This document shows positions 9,440 to 19,296 of a stretch of 21,244 nt of DNA, in pieces. This stretch comes from Ichthyosporea sp. XGB-2017a (Eukaryota > Opisthokonta > Ichthyosporea). A program made the position numbers and the translations under genes. A model generated the notes under the pieces. That model worked only from the letters and a program-made list of their open reading frames with translations. It searched no databases and had not been told where the DNA came from. Position 1 is the stretch's first letter; each line of letters starts with the position of its first letter. Where the stretch lies: positions 101,110 to 122,353 of the forward strand of contig PDIM01000073.1 of NCBI GenBank assembly GCA_002811675.1, read 5' to 3'.

Positions 9440-12400
9440 ATGACCAGGCTTAAATCCATCTTGGATGTGTGTCTAAGTGGTAAGTGAAGATGAAATCTCA
9501 GAAAGAAACCGTGTTCGTTCTTCTTAAAGAAAAAACTGAATTATCCTTTGCGCCCTCTTTTTTCTTTTTTTCTTTGTAATAATAAGATAGAAGATATTCA
9601 ATTGTAGACTTTTTTACCTTTGAAGAAATATCTAAATCTCTTCCAGGCGGGTGGACCATCAAGAAGAGCTACGTGAAGTGTGGAGTCGGATTTTTCTTCT
9701 TATCACCATCAAATGTACGGCAGAGAACTGTTAGAAAAGCCCACGAGTATGTTGTAAAAAAGATTAAGGAGGAGAAGCAAAGGATTGATTTTGAACTGAT
9801 GGTAAATAGTGTAGGTGGGGCGAAGACCAGGCAGGGGCTCGCGAAAGGGGATCACGCTGCGTCTAAGGAGGGATCGGGGTTGGGGGAAAGACGCTCAGCT
9901 GTTCTAGATGAGCTGAACAGGACCGAAAAGTACTTCAATGCACTGTTAGTGTTGGATGTCCTGAGGGATCTGTACAATGAAGCCCAAACCAAAGCTGAAA
10001 AGAATATGCGTCGTAAAATGTTTTTCAAGGGGGTGGAGGAGTTTCGAAATCGGTTTATATCTGACGCTTTTGATTGTTACAAGGAGAAAACTTTGGGGGA
10101 TGTCTGGAGTCGTGGAATGTTTGATGAATTTCTTCCACAGGGATGGTCATTTAACATTGAAACGTCAGAGTTTCAGTTTGCTGGGCATGGAGTTCCTTTT
10201 CCGAGGCCTCAGGACATTGTTCAGTATTTTGAGGTGTCAGAAATGGTAATGTGTGATTCAAAGAGTTTATCGTTTTTTGAAGAATTATGTTCTGTATTGG
10301 ACGGTAAAGTGAATTGCCACGGAAGGATAATTCCCAATTGCAGGAGATCCATCTTGACTGATTTTGAAAATTTGTCAAAAAGTTTCTTGAAGGAGGACTC
10401 CTTTCTTTCCAAGGATATATCTTGCTTAGTAGAACCATTTACAGTGCACAGTAAGTGTTGGAAATCATTCTCATTATCTTTCCTATGCCATATGCATGTT
10501 TCATTAACTTAATGACTTTGCCTGGTACAGACGGTGTATGCAACGTGTTTTCAATTTTAACGTATGAAGAATTAACAGCAAGTGCGCCAAAGGGGTGGAA
10601 CTTTCCGCGTTATTATGCGGCACAAAAAGATACTTTTAGGTTTACTATTGCCAAGCCCCCACACTTCCGCGCAAGGAGCATTGCCGATGTCATCAATTAC
10701 CTGAAACAAAGCCAACCATTAGCGGACAAAATATCTTGCTGTGGTCAGAAGAGAAGATATTCCGACACCAATGAGTGTCAAAGTCATGCTGATGAACTAG
10801 CGTATTTTAATGCGCTTGATAATATATATTTAAAAGGCTCATGGACAACCCCAGAATATCTAAAGGGCATAGCCGACTTCAAGGGCCGTTATGTTAAACT
10901 GCCAGTACAAAACACAGGCTCGAGAGCGTGGCAGATTGGGATGTTTGACAACTATCTACCAAATGGTTGGACCTATGACATGTATAATTTAACATTTTGT
11001 TATTGCACGTTTTCATTCAAGACCGCAAGGGGAATACTTGAGACCTTTGAAAACAGTGAAGCAGATTACTTGGAAAGTGGCATATATCAATACTTCAAAC
11101 ATCTGTGGCAGTTCATAGAAAACAAAGTGAATGTTTATGGCCGACTGGTGCCTAGTGATCACCTTGATGAAATTTTAAAATTCATGGCGCATTTAAAGAA
11201 GACGTGTTCCTGTATTACGGAAGACTTGGGCGAATATGCCTTTGAAAGACGAAGCCTCGGCAAGCAGAGTGCTTACACTTTTGAACAAAACACTCAAACG
11301 GATGAGGAGGAATCAAATGGACATTTCGACTTTTTTCCCGATGAAATTGAACTAGTCGATGAGGCCGAAGAGACCCCGTGTTTGGTAGGTAAGAGTAGTG
11401 CAGATCAAGCAGAGGAAAATCCTTTCATTGCGCTGGGCGTAGACTGTTTGATTCATGTATTTTCTTTCTTGACCGTCGATGAGCTCTTCTTCGTATCTTT
11501 GGTTTGCAAAGAGTGGCGATGTGTAGCCAATCAGTGCGAACTCTGGAAAACGCCTATGTTTGGAGGACTCAAAATCAAAAGGTTCGATGAATTGATGAAG
11601 GCGCATGGGAAACATATTACTTGCCTTGATTTAAGGATGGCTCTTCCTGCTGAAGGAAACAGATATATTGATCCAACGAAAAGCCTGTTTCGTTTCAATT
11701 TTTTGCAATATGGGTTGAAAAAATTGTTTCTTGAAAATATACCATTTTCATATGCCGAGCAAGTATGTCGGACATTTCCCAACCTTACATCTCTTCATTT
11801 GTACAAGATGTTTTCATTAACTGCTACTTCTAGATACTTGTTTAAGCCTATAGGGCTCAGTAAAATGACGCGACTGAATGAACTGATAATTCATAGTGAA
11901 GAAACATTTGCTTTCGATACGTTTCAATTCGGAGAGGGTGAAGGGGCCTCTGTGGCAATAGAAGAGTTAGGGGCCCTTAGTAATTTATGCCATTTTGAAC
12001 TTTATGGCGTCCTATCTACTTATAGGAGTCCTTTAGAATATTTGAAGAAGTATACGAAGTTAACAACATTTTCCTTTGGGCCGTGTGATCAGTTGTGGAG
12101 TGAAGATTTTAATGTTATTGGGCAGCTTGAAAAACTTCAGTGCCTATCTTTATTTCATGGTAACTGTACAACGTCAATGAAACTTGCTTCGGCCATTGCG
12201 AGAATGAAAAATCTACAATTTGTTCACTTTTCTGATTTTGCATGTACCGAAGAGATAGCAGTGGCCCTTGGTGAAGTATCTTGCTTGAAGCAATTTCACT
12301 TAAATCCCTATTTACAAGAAGCGGAAGATGTTGCAACTGAAGCCTCAAACATCAATTTTGAGAAATGGATGTTTCAGATTTGGCACCTACAACAAATTGA

Positions 12401-12620
12401 AACCTTGGATTTGGAAATATACTGCTGTGAGGAGACCGTCTTAGGATACGACACAATCACCAGAGAGCTGCTCGTTGGAGTTTTCGCAAATATGAATCCA
12501 GCTTTGCTGTCGGAAGAATTTGAATTAACCCCGACTGACCTGCATAGAATCTTGGAAGTAGTATTACCAAATACCCGGGTGAACTTTTCATGTTCCGAAT
12601 ATTCTTTTCCAGATGAATAG
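9440..12620 (+). CDS. F-box/LRR protein with duplicated GW/MBD-like modules, 990 aa (3 exons)
   Basis: Proposed exons: 9440-9479, 9608-10450, 10531-12620. Both introns are GT-AG with GTAAGT donors and both are phase 1. The F-box (about 593-640, with hydrophobic core around FSFLTVDELF and the KEW motif) would bind Skp1 in an SCF ubiquitin ligase. About nine irregular leucine-rich repeats (about 645-985) would form the substrate arm. The first 530 residues hold two copies of one module: a GW repeat (Trp29; Trp317) after a TFEE/TYEEL motif, a YFNAL helix (122; 386), GMFD plus a second GW repeat (183-193; 431-441), then KVNxxGRxxP (247; 493). The GW repeats resemble methyl-CpG-binding (MBD) folds; that is inference. 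The N-terminal exon is the weakest part: a phase-1 acceptor at 9585-9586 is an alternative to 9606-9607 and would add seven residues. F-box and duplication are sure; the exact start is fair. Confidence 0.82.
9480..9607 (+). other. Intron 1 of the F-box gene (128 bp)
   Basis: Donor GTAAGT at 9480-9485; acceptor TTGTAG ending at 9607; long pyrimidine tract at about 9547-9576. Phase 1, joining G to AC as an Asp codon. The homologous position in the second module also has a phase-1 intron, which supports the model. The first AG after the tract, ending at 9586, is also in phase and may be used instead. Confidence 0.6.
10451..10530 (+). other. Intron 2 of the F-box gene (80 bp)
   Basis: Donor GTAAGT at 10451-10456, possible branch site TTAAC at 10504-10508, acceptor TACAG ending at 10530. 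It contains an in-frame TAA for the upstream exon. Splicing joins A to AC (Asn295) in phase 1 and continues the frame for 696 more codons, restoring the second module copy at its very start. Confidence 0.88.
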
Positions 12621-12664
12621 GATAACACGATTCATTCGATTGATATATTTATTGAACTTTTATT
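12621..12664. terminator. Shared 3' end of two convergent genes (44 bp)
   Basis: Only 44 bases separate the stop codons of the F-box gene (+) and the ligase gene (-). On the minus strand AATAAA occurs at 12664-12659, directly after the TAG, and again at 12653-12648. Cleavage 10-30 bases on would fall in or beside the end of the F-box coding region. No AATAAA is seen for the plus-strand gene in this gap. Confidence 0.6.
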
Positions 12665-15600
12665 CTACGCTTTTGTTTTTAGAGCTGTACTGTTGGCAGA
12701 GGAAGCAGACGTTCCTTTGTCGCTTGCTCCGTTTTCAATTGTGGGCTTTGAAGAAAGAACAGTTACTGTCGATCTCCGTCTGAATATACTGAGCCCTTTA
12801 CTTAGAGCTGATGTAAATGAGCCGCCAGCAGCACGCCCTTTGGAATCTGCGTCCTCTTCGTTGTTTTTAGGAAATTTGATTGCTGTAGTTGGCACCGGTT
12901 TGTTTTTCGCGGAGTCATCCTTTAAATTAGATGTTGATTGGAGGGTTCGATTTAGTATGGGCTGACTTGCATTATAAGGGCTATTCTTTAGTGACGCATG
13001 TACCGCTTTTTGAGAGGGCTTTGAGGGAGCTTGGACTCGTTGTGGCTTACCGGTTGTCACGGAAGGAAGCTGTTTTACGGAATTGCCTTGTGGTTGTTTG
13101 GATGGGTGCAGAGGAATATCAGGAGAGGGCTCTATGTTTTCTTTGGAATTTTCAGTTTCAGTAGTAGTCTGCTCTTTTGAACTATCAGTGGTACTTTGCT
13201 CGAAATTATTTTCAGGGTTTGTTTTGTTTAGTTGCTGAAGTGCCTCGTTAATTAGCACATCTGTCTTTTCCTCTTGAGCTTCACTTTCTTTAATCTGTGC
13301 ACGGATTTCCTCTAAATACTTATCAATTTCCATGGGAAACATAGCTGGATCGTTCTCTTGCGGCTTTGCAGCAGCTTTTGGTTCCTGTACTTGCTCCGTC
13401 GAAATTGTCACTGGCTTTGGGTTCTTTACTTGAGATGTCTTCGTGCTGTTTACATTCTCGCTATTTGTAGGTGGGTTTGATGCTTCATTTTCGGTCTTTA
13501 ATGGCTTTTTCGGATGATTATTGTTGGCTGAAGGTGAAGGGTCTTTGGATTTTGGGATTGTAGGGGCGTCCACTGACTTAATCGATTCTGGCTCTGCCTT
13601 TTGTGGTGAGCTTTTCTGTTTCACATATTGCTGTCCCGTAGCTTTCTTTGATTCAGCATTTTCATCAGTTGTCGCAAGTTTAGCAGAAGATTCTGTTCCA
13701 TAAGTACTGGTCTTAGTATTTAGCCTTGAACTCGATAAGTTTCTGGCATTAGCCCTGGCAACAGATACTAGATTGGGCTGCTTTGGCTCTGCATTTCGCT
13801 TCATTATTTCTTCTTCACTGTAAAGAATTTCAAAACCCGCTTGGTTTGTGAGCTCTCCAATTGGCTTTCCTTTTCGTGTTTTCTGAAACACCTCCGTGAC
13901 CACGTTAATTGTAGATGTTACAAGAGGAGGAATGACTTTCTTTAAGTTTTCGCAGTTTGTATGAAGTGCAGGGTTGACATTGATTTCTATGAGCCACACA
14001 TTGAAAGACTCATCGATCATGATATCAAAACCCAACAACTGAAAAGTGCCTCTACTGCGACTAATTTTACTTTTAATTGCCTCAAAGAAAGTTTTCATTA
14101 TTTCCTGAATCTTTCGCTTTAGTACGGTGCTTACCCATGCAGGATGGACTCTGGCACCTGACCCAATGAGATAATCCTGGAATTGCTCCATGGTCCAAAC
14201 AGTGTCTTCTTTCATTTCGTCGTACTTGGGATGCTTTTTCTGAATGTACTGATTGGTCAGATGCGCGGCCTTATTGCTAATGTCAGAACAGAAGTGATCA
14301 ACACTAAGTCGACAATAACCCTTGTGATACAAGGCGAGGAATGGATTTGCCGATGCAATTAGCATGTAAACCCGAATATCGAATTTCCTACCTTTAATCA
14401 ATAAAGGATTGTGAATATAACGTTGAATGATTTTGCAATTTCTGTAAGCAGTCCTTGGCGCCTTTTCCCTCTCAGATTTTTCTATCATATCAATATCCTC
14501 TTGAACTTGCGTTAGGTTTTCTACTAAATAAATTCCCTTTCCTTGGTTTCCACTGGTGGGTTTACAAATCCACACTGTCTTGCAGTCATCGTTGTGGAAA
14601 ACTCTCATAAACTCCTGCCTGTCTGCTTCTAGATCAAGTCTGTAGGTTTCGGGCAGGAATGTGCTAACTGCAATTTTGCGATATCTCTTTTGACCCTTTT
14701 CAAAGCCCCTAAAGAGCTCTAACATTCCTATCTTTGATGTGAGAGGAGCAAGTTTTTGTATATGGTTGAGCATTTGCTCTCCTTCTCGGAAATATACAAA
14801 CTCGGAAGTGCTTGCCAGTGGAACCCATTTAAGTTTTGCATTTGCAGCCTCTCGCTCTGGGCATTTTCTCCAGCCAAGATTGTCAAGTGCATCAATTATC
14901 AAAGCCGCTCCATTTGTGCTGGATATATAATACGAAGGACATAGGCTTTCCATAACCGAGCTGCGCCTTCTAAACAGGTTTGGAACGGACTGGTGTGTGG
15001 ATGTGCTTGAATTCCACTCAGGAAGCTGCTTCTGTGGCTTTATCAATGGTTGAGGTCTATCTTTAGCCTCTTGTTCAATTTTCGTGCCTTCCTTGATATC
15101 ATTGGCGTTTGCCGCCTTGCTCTCTTTTTTACCAGGGGTCAGTCGTATTTGAAGCGATGAGCCTGAATCTTTGGTTCCCTTAATTAGAGTCGATGTGATG
15201 TGGGCTGGTGAGCTCTGGGTAGCACAAGACCCATTTGCCGATCCAGGCGGAGTAGGCGTATTAGTCACGCTCGTTGAAGAGGTTGGTGTTTCAGGAGTTT
15301 TGGATGTTTCCGATATTGGCTCTTCACTCTCACATTGGCCACCTGCACCCCCCTCAAGATCTTCAGGACACAAGGAGTGGTCATAGTCGTCATCCATGTC
15401 CACATCAAGCTCAATTGTATCCATTCGAGCATTGAAGATAGACTTTGCAGATCTCTCTCCCCCTTGTGGAAGTTTCCAAGAATGCTCACTACAGTGTGAG
15501 TTGCACTCTCCTTTCAGCCAAGTGTCAATGCTTCTAAAATGATGCTGCACTGAATGGTAACTAGTGGATTCAAATTCAAAATCATCGTGCACCTGAACTC

Positions 15601-16480
15601 TCCCTTTTCCCCACCGCGCACCGAGTGTTTTGCGCCCTCCTACATATATTTCTACGTGTACCATATCGTGCTTTTGAGCTTTTTTCTTCTCACTGAAATA
15701 CGTCCCTGAATAGAATATCAAGTCTCCCGGCTTCAGCTCATTAACAGATGAGACGCTGATTGGCAGTGTATCGAACTGATAAGCCTGGTTCCAAGGCCCA
15801 ACACGGAATCCTAAAGTGCTGCTCATGTCATAAAGAACTTGTCGCACAAGGCCACAGCAATCTAAGAATAAAGGGGAATTATAATATCCCGAGCCTGGTT
15901 GGTGATATCTTTTTGCATAAGGCACTCCGAGATATCCAATTGCACGGTCAAGAAACTCCTGGCGCAAATTAGCTATCCTTTCGGGGGAGCATTGAAGGGC
16001 TTTCTTTTCCTCAAGCAACTTTTGATTTCGTATTTCCCTCTAATTTTAAAAACAATAGCAAACAAGAAGTTAGTAGCAGATAGTGAGAAACAATACTAAT
16101 AAATATAACATGAAGACGAGACGTACCATTCTGGCCCTGCGAAATTTCTGAAATGCCAATTGAAGGCTCTCCTTGGGAGATCCCTCCATCGCCCCTTGTT
16201 GATTTAGAATCATCACTGAAGAAGGTGACACCTTACGATCGTCCTTATGGCCGTTCGTACTTGCTTGAAGCGTATCATCATCCGAAGAACTACCACCATT
16301 TTGTTCCACCGTTTTCTTATTAATCTCGGAGCTAAGATGGACACAGTCTCTGTTTTCATATAACTTTACCTGACAATTTGGTTGATGCTCGTCAGGAGGG
16401 GGGGAGGATGTCACAGAAAAGGAATGATTCATGTCCCCAGCATTGTTGCTCATTGCTTGAGCATTGTAAGTACTTGGCAT
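12665..16480 (-). CDS. NlpC/P60-type peptidase domain fused to a TTLL10-like tubulin ligase, 1242 aa (2 exons)
   Basis: Proposed exons on the minus strand: 16480-16127 and 16039-12665, joined in phase 0. The ligase (about 480-865) is ATP-grasp: LPETY motif, WICKP with Lys611 then NQGKGI, KFDIRVYM (Asp672, Arg674), GFDI (Asp790), IEINVNP (Glu803, Asn805). WICKP...NQGKGI and the following FQKTRKGK most resemble TTLL10, a polyglycylase in mouse; other TTLLs add Glu or Tyr, so the donor amino acid is not certain. Upstream, about 143-300 looks like an NlpC/P60 cysteine peptidase: DCCGL with candidate nucleophile Cys179, the LKPGDLIFYSG strand, HVEIYVG with His246; the usual third polar residue is not clear. 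Residues 1-118 and 866-1242 are Ser/Thr/Lys/Gln-rich disorder; an acidic stretch lies near 325-350. The ATG at 16480 has A at -3; the frame is open upstream only from TTG. Expected site: cytoplasmic microtubules or axoneme. Confidence 0.9.
16040..16126 (-). other. Intron of the peptidase-ligase gene (87 bp) with TACTAAC branch site
   Basis: Read on the minus strand: donor GTACGT from 16126, a perfect TACTAAC branch site in the middle of the intron, acceptor ATTAG ending at 16040. An in-frame TAG at 16042-16040 blocks read-through. Phase 0 joining gives ...RARM then REIRNQKLLEEKK, a continuous charged helix running into the peptidase domain. Confidence 0.88.
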
Positions 16481-18200
16481 GTTATCCTTCTCTCTTTTTT
16501 TCTTTGTCAATCTCTCCCTGTCTTTCCTTTTCAAAAGAGCTCAATTATCACCTGTCTCTTACTTTCTCTTCCTTTTGATTTTTTCTCAAAATCCCTTTTA
16601 TTTAAACTTCCTTTTTATTTTGTTTTGTTCTGTTTTTTATTTTTTTCCTTTTTCAAATAAAAAAACAAAAAAAAAATATAAAAACCATAAAATATTGTCC
16701 ATTTTTGTGGTTTCCGCACTTTTATCCGTAACCCTAGAATTTCCTTATAAGGGAAGACCGAGGATAATTGATATTTGAACATTTTCATTGTTTTCTTTTT
16801 TTTTTATATTTCGTTTTTTTATAATCACACACACCTGTCACATTGTTCGCACGTTGAAGTTATATGTACTATCCTCTGCATGTAGTTCCATTGCAACTTT
16901 TTATAGTTCTTGTATCTGAGGAAAAGTTTTTTGATTAATCCACTACTTAGCAATAGAAGGTTGAAGAAGTCGTTGTAGTCTACTGACGCCCACCCCACAT
17001 GACCCTGTGTGTACAATGCAAGCGGAGGATGCCAGACGTTATATAAGTGTGTTGTATGTGATCAGATTAGAATAAGTCTGGATATTGCTTTCGGTTTGTG
17101 TCACATGGTTCTTATTTATAGGACAATGTTTCCCTGGATACAAAGAATAAAGAAGCCATGCGAAGTACAAATGACCTCCACAGCCTTGACTGATGAACTT
17201 GAAGCTGTTTGGAATTAATTTTTGTTCTCTACTATTTCAAATGAAACACCAAAGTTGGTTTATCTAGCTTGACTTTTAAAGCCTTCCATTTCCCACTAGC
17301 TTCTTAATTGGCCCTTCTTCTTCTTTATTCTTCTTTTGCAATTTGAGGTTTACGTTGCAAAAGGTCTTCGCTAACCTCGATCGACCACAATCGTACAAGT
17401 GCTAATTTGTTTAAAACTGCTTATATATTCCATCTCCGAGATCATGAGAAGCATTTGAAATTAACCCACAAGACAACTAGTTATAAATAACACTACAAGT
17501 ACACAACAGACTAGACGCAACTAGAACCAAATGTGTAGTAGATGAAGCCCACGGCACGTGAAAAATGAAAACTATAGGAGCTGCTGATTATTTCGATGTA
17601 CAAGTTAAACATGAGGTCGACGAAAGAACACCACCTAATTTTAATTACCAATGAACAAATGATGAATCGTACTGTTCCATGCTCCAAAGGACTAGTGTTC
17701 AGTTTTCTCCATTGATTTATAACGAAGAGACAATATTCAGAAATAAACAGGACATTTTCATGGACTGACAGATTTCTAATATATTTTGTATGGAAGTCTC
17801 AATAGAATCATGAAATACAAAATTAAATCCAGACACATTTATATTATAATGAAGCAATGAAAAAAGATTGGAAGGCCTCATTTGGCCTGTTTTAGGTGGA
17901 AAGTTGAAAAAAAAGTTGTAAGTTGAAAACGTCCAATCAAAGAGAAAACGTGCACATGTACTGCCTCCATTCCCTTCCCTTCTCCCCCCTTTTGGGAGCT
18001 TAAGTTTTTCACTATGGATAAGTTCATAGATAACGCATGGAAACTTGTATTTGTACGTCGCTGGAAGGCGCGCGTCCAATAATTAACAGAAAAAAAGTTA
18101 TAAAAGCTGAGCATCTTTTCATCCTCTTGTCAAGTTTTCTTCATTGTAAAAAAAAAAAAAGTTTGTTTCTTTCAAATCTACATCCAAAAAAAAAATCAAT
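16481..18200. other. Intergenic region between the divergent ligase and NDUFA4 genes
   Basis: No convincing gene. Bases 16481-16830 are pyrimidine-rich on the plus strand with T and A runs and would be the ligase gene's 5' region. 16830-17880 is AT-rich with no clear feature; a single CACGTG lies at 17555-17560. The last 270 bases carry the NDUFA4 promoter elements. Small frames at 17009-17218 (+) and 17717-18079 (-) lack recognisable sequence. No tRNA-like A/B boxes were noticed. Confidence 0.5.
17934..18106 (+). promoter_or_regulatory. NDUFA4 promoter: two CCAAT (HAP-type) boxes and a TATA box
   Basis: CCAATCA at 17934-17940 and CCAATAA at 18076-18082 are, on the other strand, TGATTGG and TTATTGG, both fitting the TNATTGG site of the fungal HAP2/3/5 (CBF) complex, a known activator of respiratory genes. 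TATAAAAG at 18099-18106 is a textbook TATA box 95 bases before the ATG and 17 bases after the second CCAAT box. Use in vivo is inferred. Confidence 0.6.
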
Positions 18201-18422
18201 ATGTCTGTCGTCAGTTTTCTTAAAGCCAACACCCCCTTGATCCCTCTTTTTGCCACCATTGGAGTTGGTATGGTCGGTGCCTCTGCTTACGGAGTGCGTC
18301 TTGCTATGGGAAGACACGTTGTGTGGAACCCCAAGACCAACCCTGAGCCATGGCAATCCATCCAACCCCATGAGAACCTCAAGTTCTTTTCCATCAACCA
18401 GAAGTACGAAAAGAAGAACTAA
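18201..18422 (+). CDS. NDUFA4/MLRQ (B12D family) mitochondrial respiratory subunit, 73 aa
   Basis: A small inner-membrane respiratory-chain subunit. The family was first placed in complex I (MLRQ) and, in mammals, was later shown to belong to cytochrome c oxidase; which complex it joins here cannot be told from sequence. The protein matches the family over its whole length: an N-terminal PLIPLF motif running into one membrane segment (about 12-32), a short RLA stretch, the hallmark NPEPW at about 46-50, and KFFSIN near 62-67 (KFYSVN in animals). Its length (73) is close to the usual 80 or so. There is no separate cleavable presequence, as is normal for this family. The ATG at 18201 follows an A-rich leader and is the only sensible start. 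No intron. It stands alone, divergent from the ligase gene. Confidence 0.95.
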   Translation: MSVVSFLKANTPLIPLFATIGVGMVGASAYGVRLAMGRHVVWNPKTNPEPWQSIQPHENLKFFSINQKYEKKN

Positions 18423-18639
18423 AGAATCTTCCTTTTTGTAAGTTCAGTTTCAAATTACATACACAGCTTCTGTAAGATGCTTAACCCCCGATTATACCCC
18501 CTCTACCCTGATTTGGGTCTTTTTTAAAGTTTTTTAAAGTCTGAGACTTGGCCAGAAAGCTTTTTCCGTTTATTTCCGTTTATCCGTTTCATTTGAAAAA
18601 AGAAAGTTTGTATGTAAAGAACGGCCTTGCTCTTATTTA

Positions 18640-18649
18640 AATAAATAAA
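18640..18649 (+). terminator. Overlapping AATAAA signals for NDUFA4
   Basis: Two overlapping AATAAA hexamers about 220 bases after the NDUFA4 stop codon, the only clear plus-strand signals in its 3' region. Confidence 0.5.
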
Positions 18650-18867
18650 AAAGAAAACAAATTGAAAAAAAAAAGTGCTTTGCTCTTTTCACAATTTTTG
18701 AGAAAAAAAAAATTAATTAAGTTGAACGGAGCCTCCCACGCGAAAAAAAGAAACCTTTGAAAAACAAAAAGAGGTTTTTGCTTCGAACTTCTTTTTGTTT
18801 GCTTTTGTTCTTTATTGGCTTTGTGGTATGGGAGGTGCGGTTGAAAGATATAGTGAAGCAAGAACAG

Positions 18868-18890
18868 ATATATATATATATATATATATA
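18868..18890. repeat. (AT)n microsatellite, 23 bp
   Basis: An uninterrupted alternating A/T tract of 23 bases lying between the NDUFA4 3' end and the orphan minus-strand frame. Confidence 0.9.
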
Positions 18891-18957
18891 AGAAGTGAAA
18901 GATTCAGATTTGATTAGTGGCTCAAAATCTCAGTTGGAAGCCAAGAGTCTGAAAAAT

Positions 18958-19296
18958 CTAAAGGCAAAGCTCGGGGAAACTGGAGTTCTTCTTTAGTTTC
19001 TTGCATTTTTCACATTTTATGTTTGGTCTCATTTCAAAGTGACTCGCATGCCACTTCTTGTACTCCCAAGCAGCAAAAGGACCTACAGTTAGCTTCGTTT
19101 TTTCCCAGTTTGTTTCTATTTCCTCATCAATTTGCTTTCGTCTTTTTCTAATTTCACTTTGCTCTTTCGTTTCGTTATACATATACCTCGTGCTTTCGTT
19201 GCTTTTGAACTTTGCTAAATAAAACCCTTTATTCAAACACTTTCTTTCAAAAGTCCCTTGACTTATAGTCAGTTTAGAAAAATCCCAAATTGTTGT
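18958..19296 (-). other. Orphan open frame downstream of the Zn-cluster gene; possible alternative 3' exon
   Basis: On the minus strand a frame is open from 19296 (just after a TGA) to a stop at 18958, with no ATG near its start. The peptide is Lys/Glu-rich with aromatic residues (GPFAAWEYKKWHASHF) and ends with a CEKCKK pair; it reads more like protein than the usual AT-rich noise, but I do not recognise it. It overlaps the Zn-cluster 3' UTR, whose AATAAA at 19233-19228 lies inside it. A donor GTATGC at 19311 and an acceptor CAAG ending at 19257, with CTGAC between, would join it in phase 1 to the Zn-cluster frame at codon 498. It could be an alternative exon, a decayed gene piece or chance. 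Confidence 0.25.
19228..19233 (-). terminator. AATAAA polyadenylation signal of the Zn-cluster gene
   Basis: TTTATT on the plus strand, so AATAAA on the minus strand, about 40 bases after the Zn-cluster stop codon. Confidence 0.5.

Larger units (their letters stand above)
18423..18957. other. NDUFA4 3' region and AT-rich spacer
   Basis: Non-coding. Holds a 10-bp tandem repeat (TTTCCGTTTA twice at 18563-18582, then a partial copy), overlapping AATAAA signals at 18640-18645 and 18644-18649 that would end the NDUFA4 transcript, several A runs, and an (AT)n microsatellite at 18868-18890. A 74-codon minus frame at 18637-18861 is made mostly of the A/T runs and is not credible. Confidence 0.6.

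Noticed and set aside
9643-10170. WW domains at the LPxGW motifs of the F-box protein
   Set aside because: The second Trp and the NHxTxxTxWxxP half of a WW domain are missing at all four sites; an MBD-like reading fits better.
9673-10512. Separate 279-residue gene
   Set aside because: It begins at a GTG inside an open frame and its end lies inside intron 2; module alignment shows it is part of the larger three-exon F-box gene.
10455-10530. Hydrophobic N-terminal extension of the F-box frame
   Set aside because: This is intron sequence (GTAAGT to TACAG) and the homology with the first module starts only after it.
16481-16534. Lys/Arg-rich extension of the peptidase-ligase N-terminus
   Set aside because: It relies on a TTG start; the ATG at 16480 has a good context.
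17717-18079. 120-codon minus-strand frame upstream of NDUFA4
   Set aside because: No recognisable motif, it overlaps the NDUFA4 promoter elements, and its composition follows the AT-rich background.
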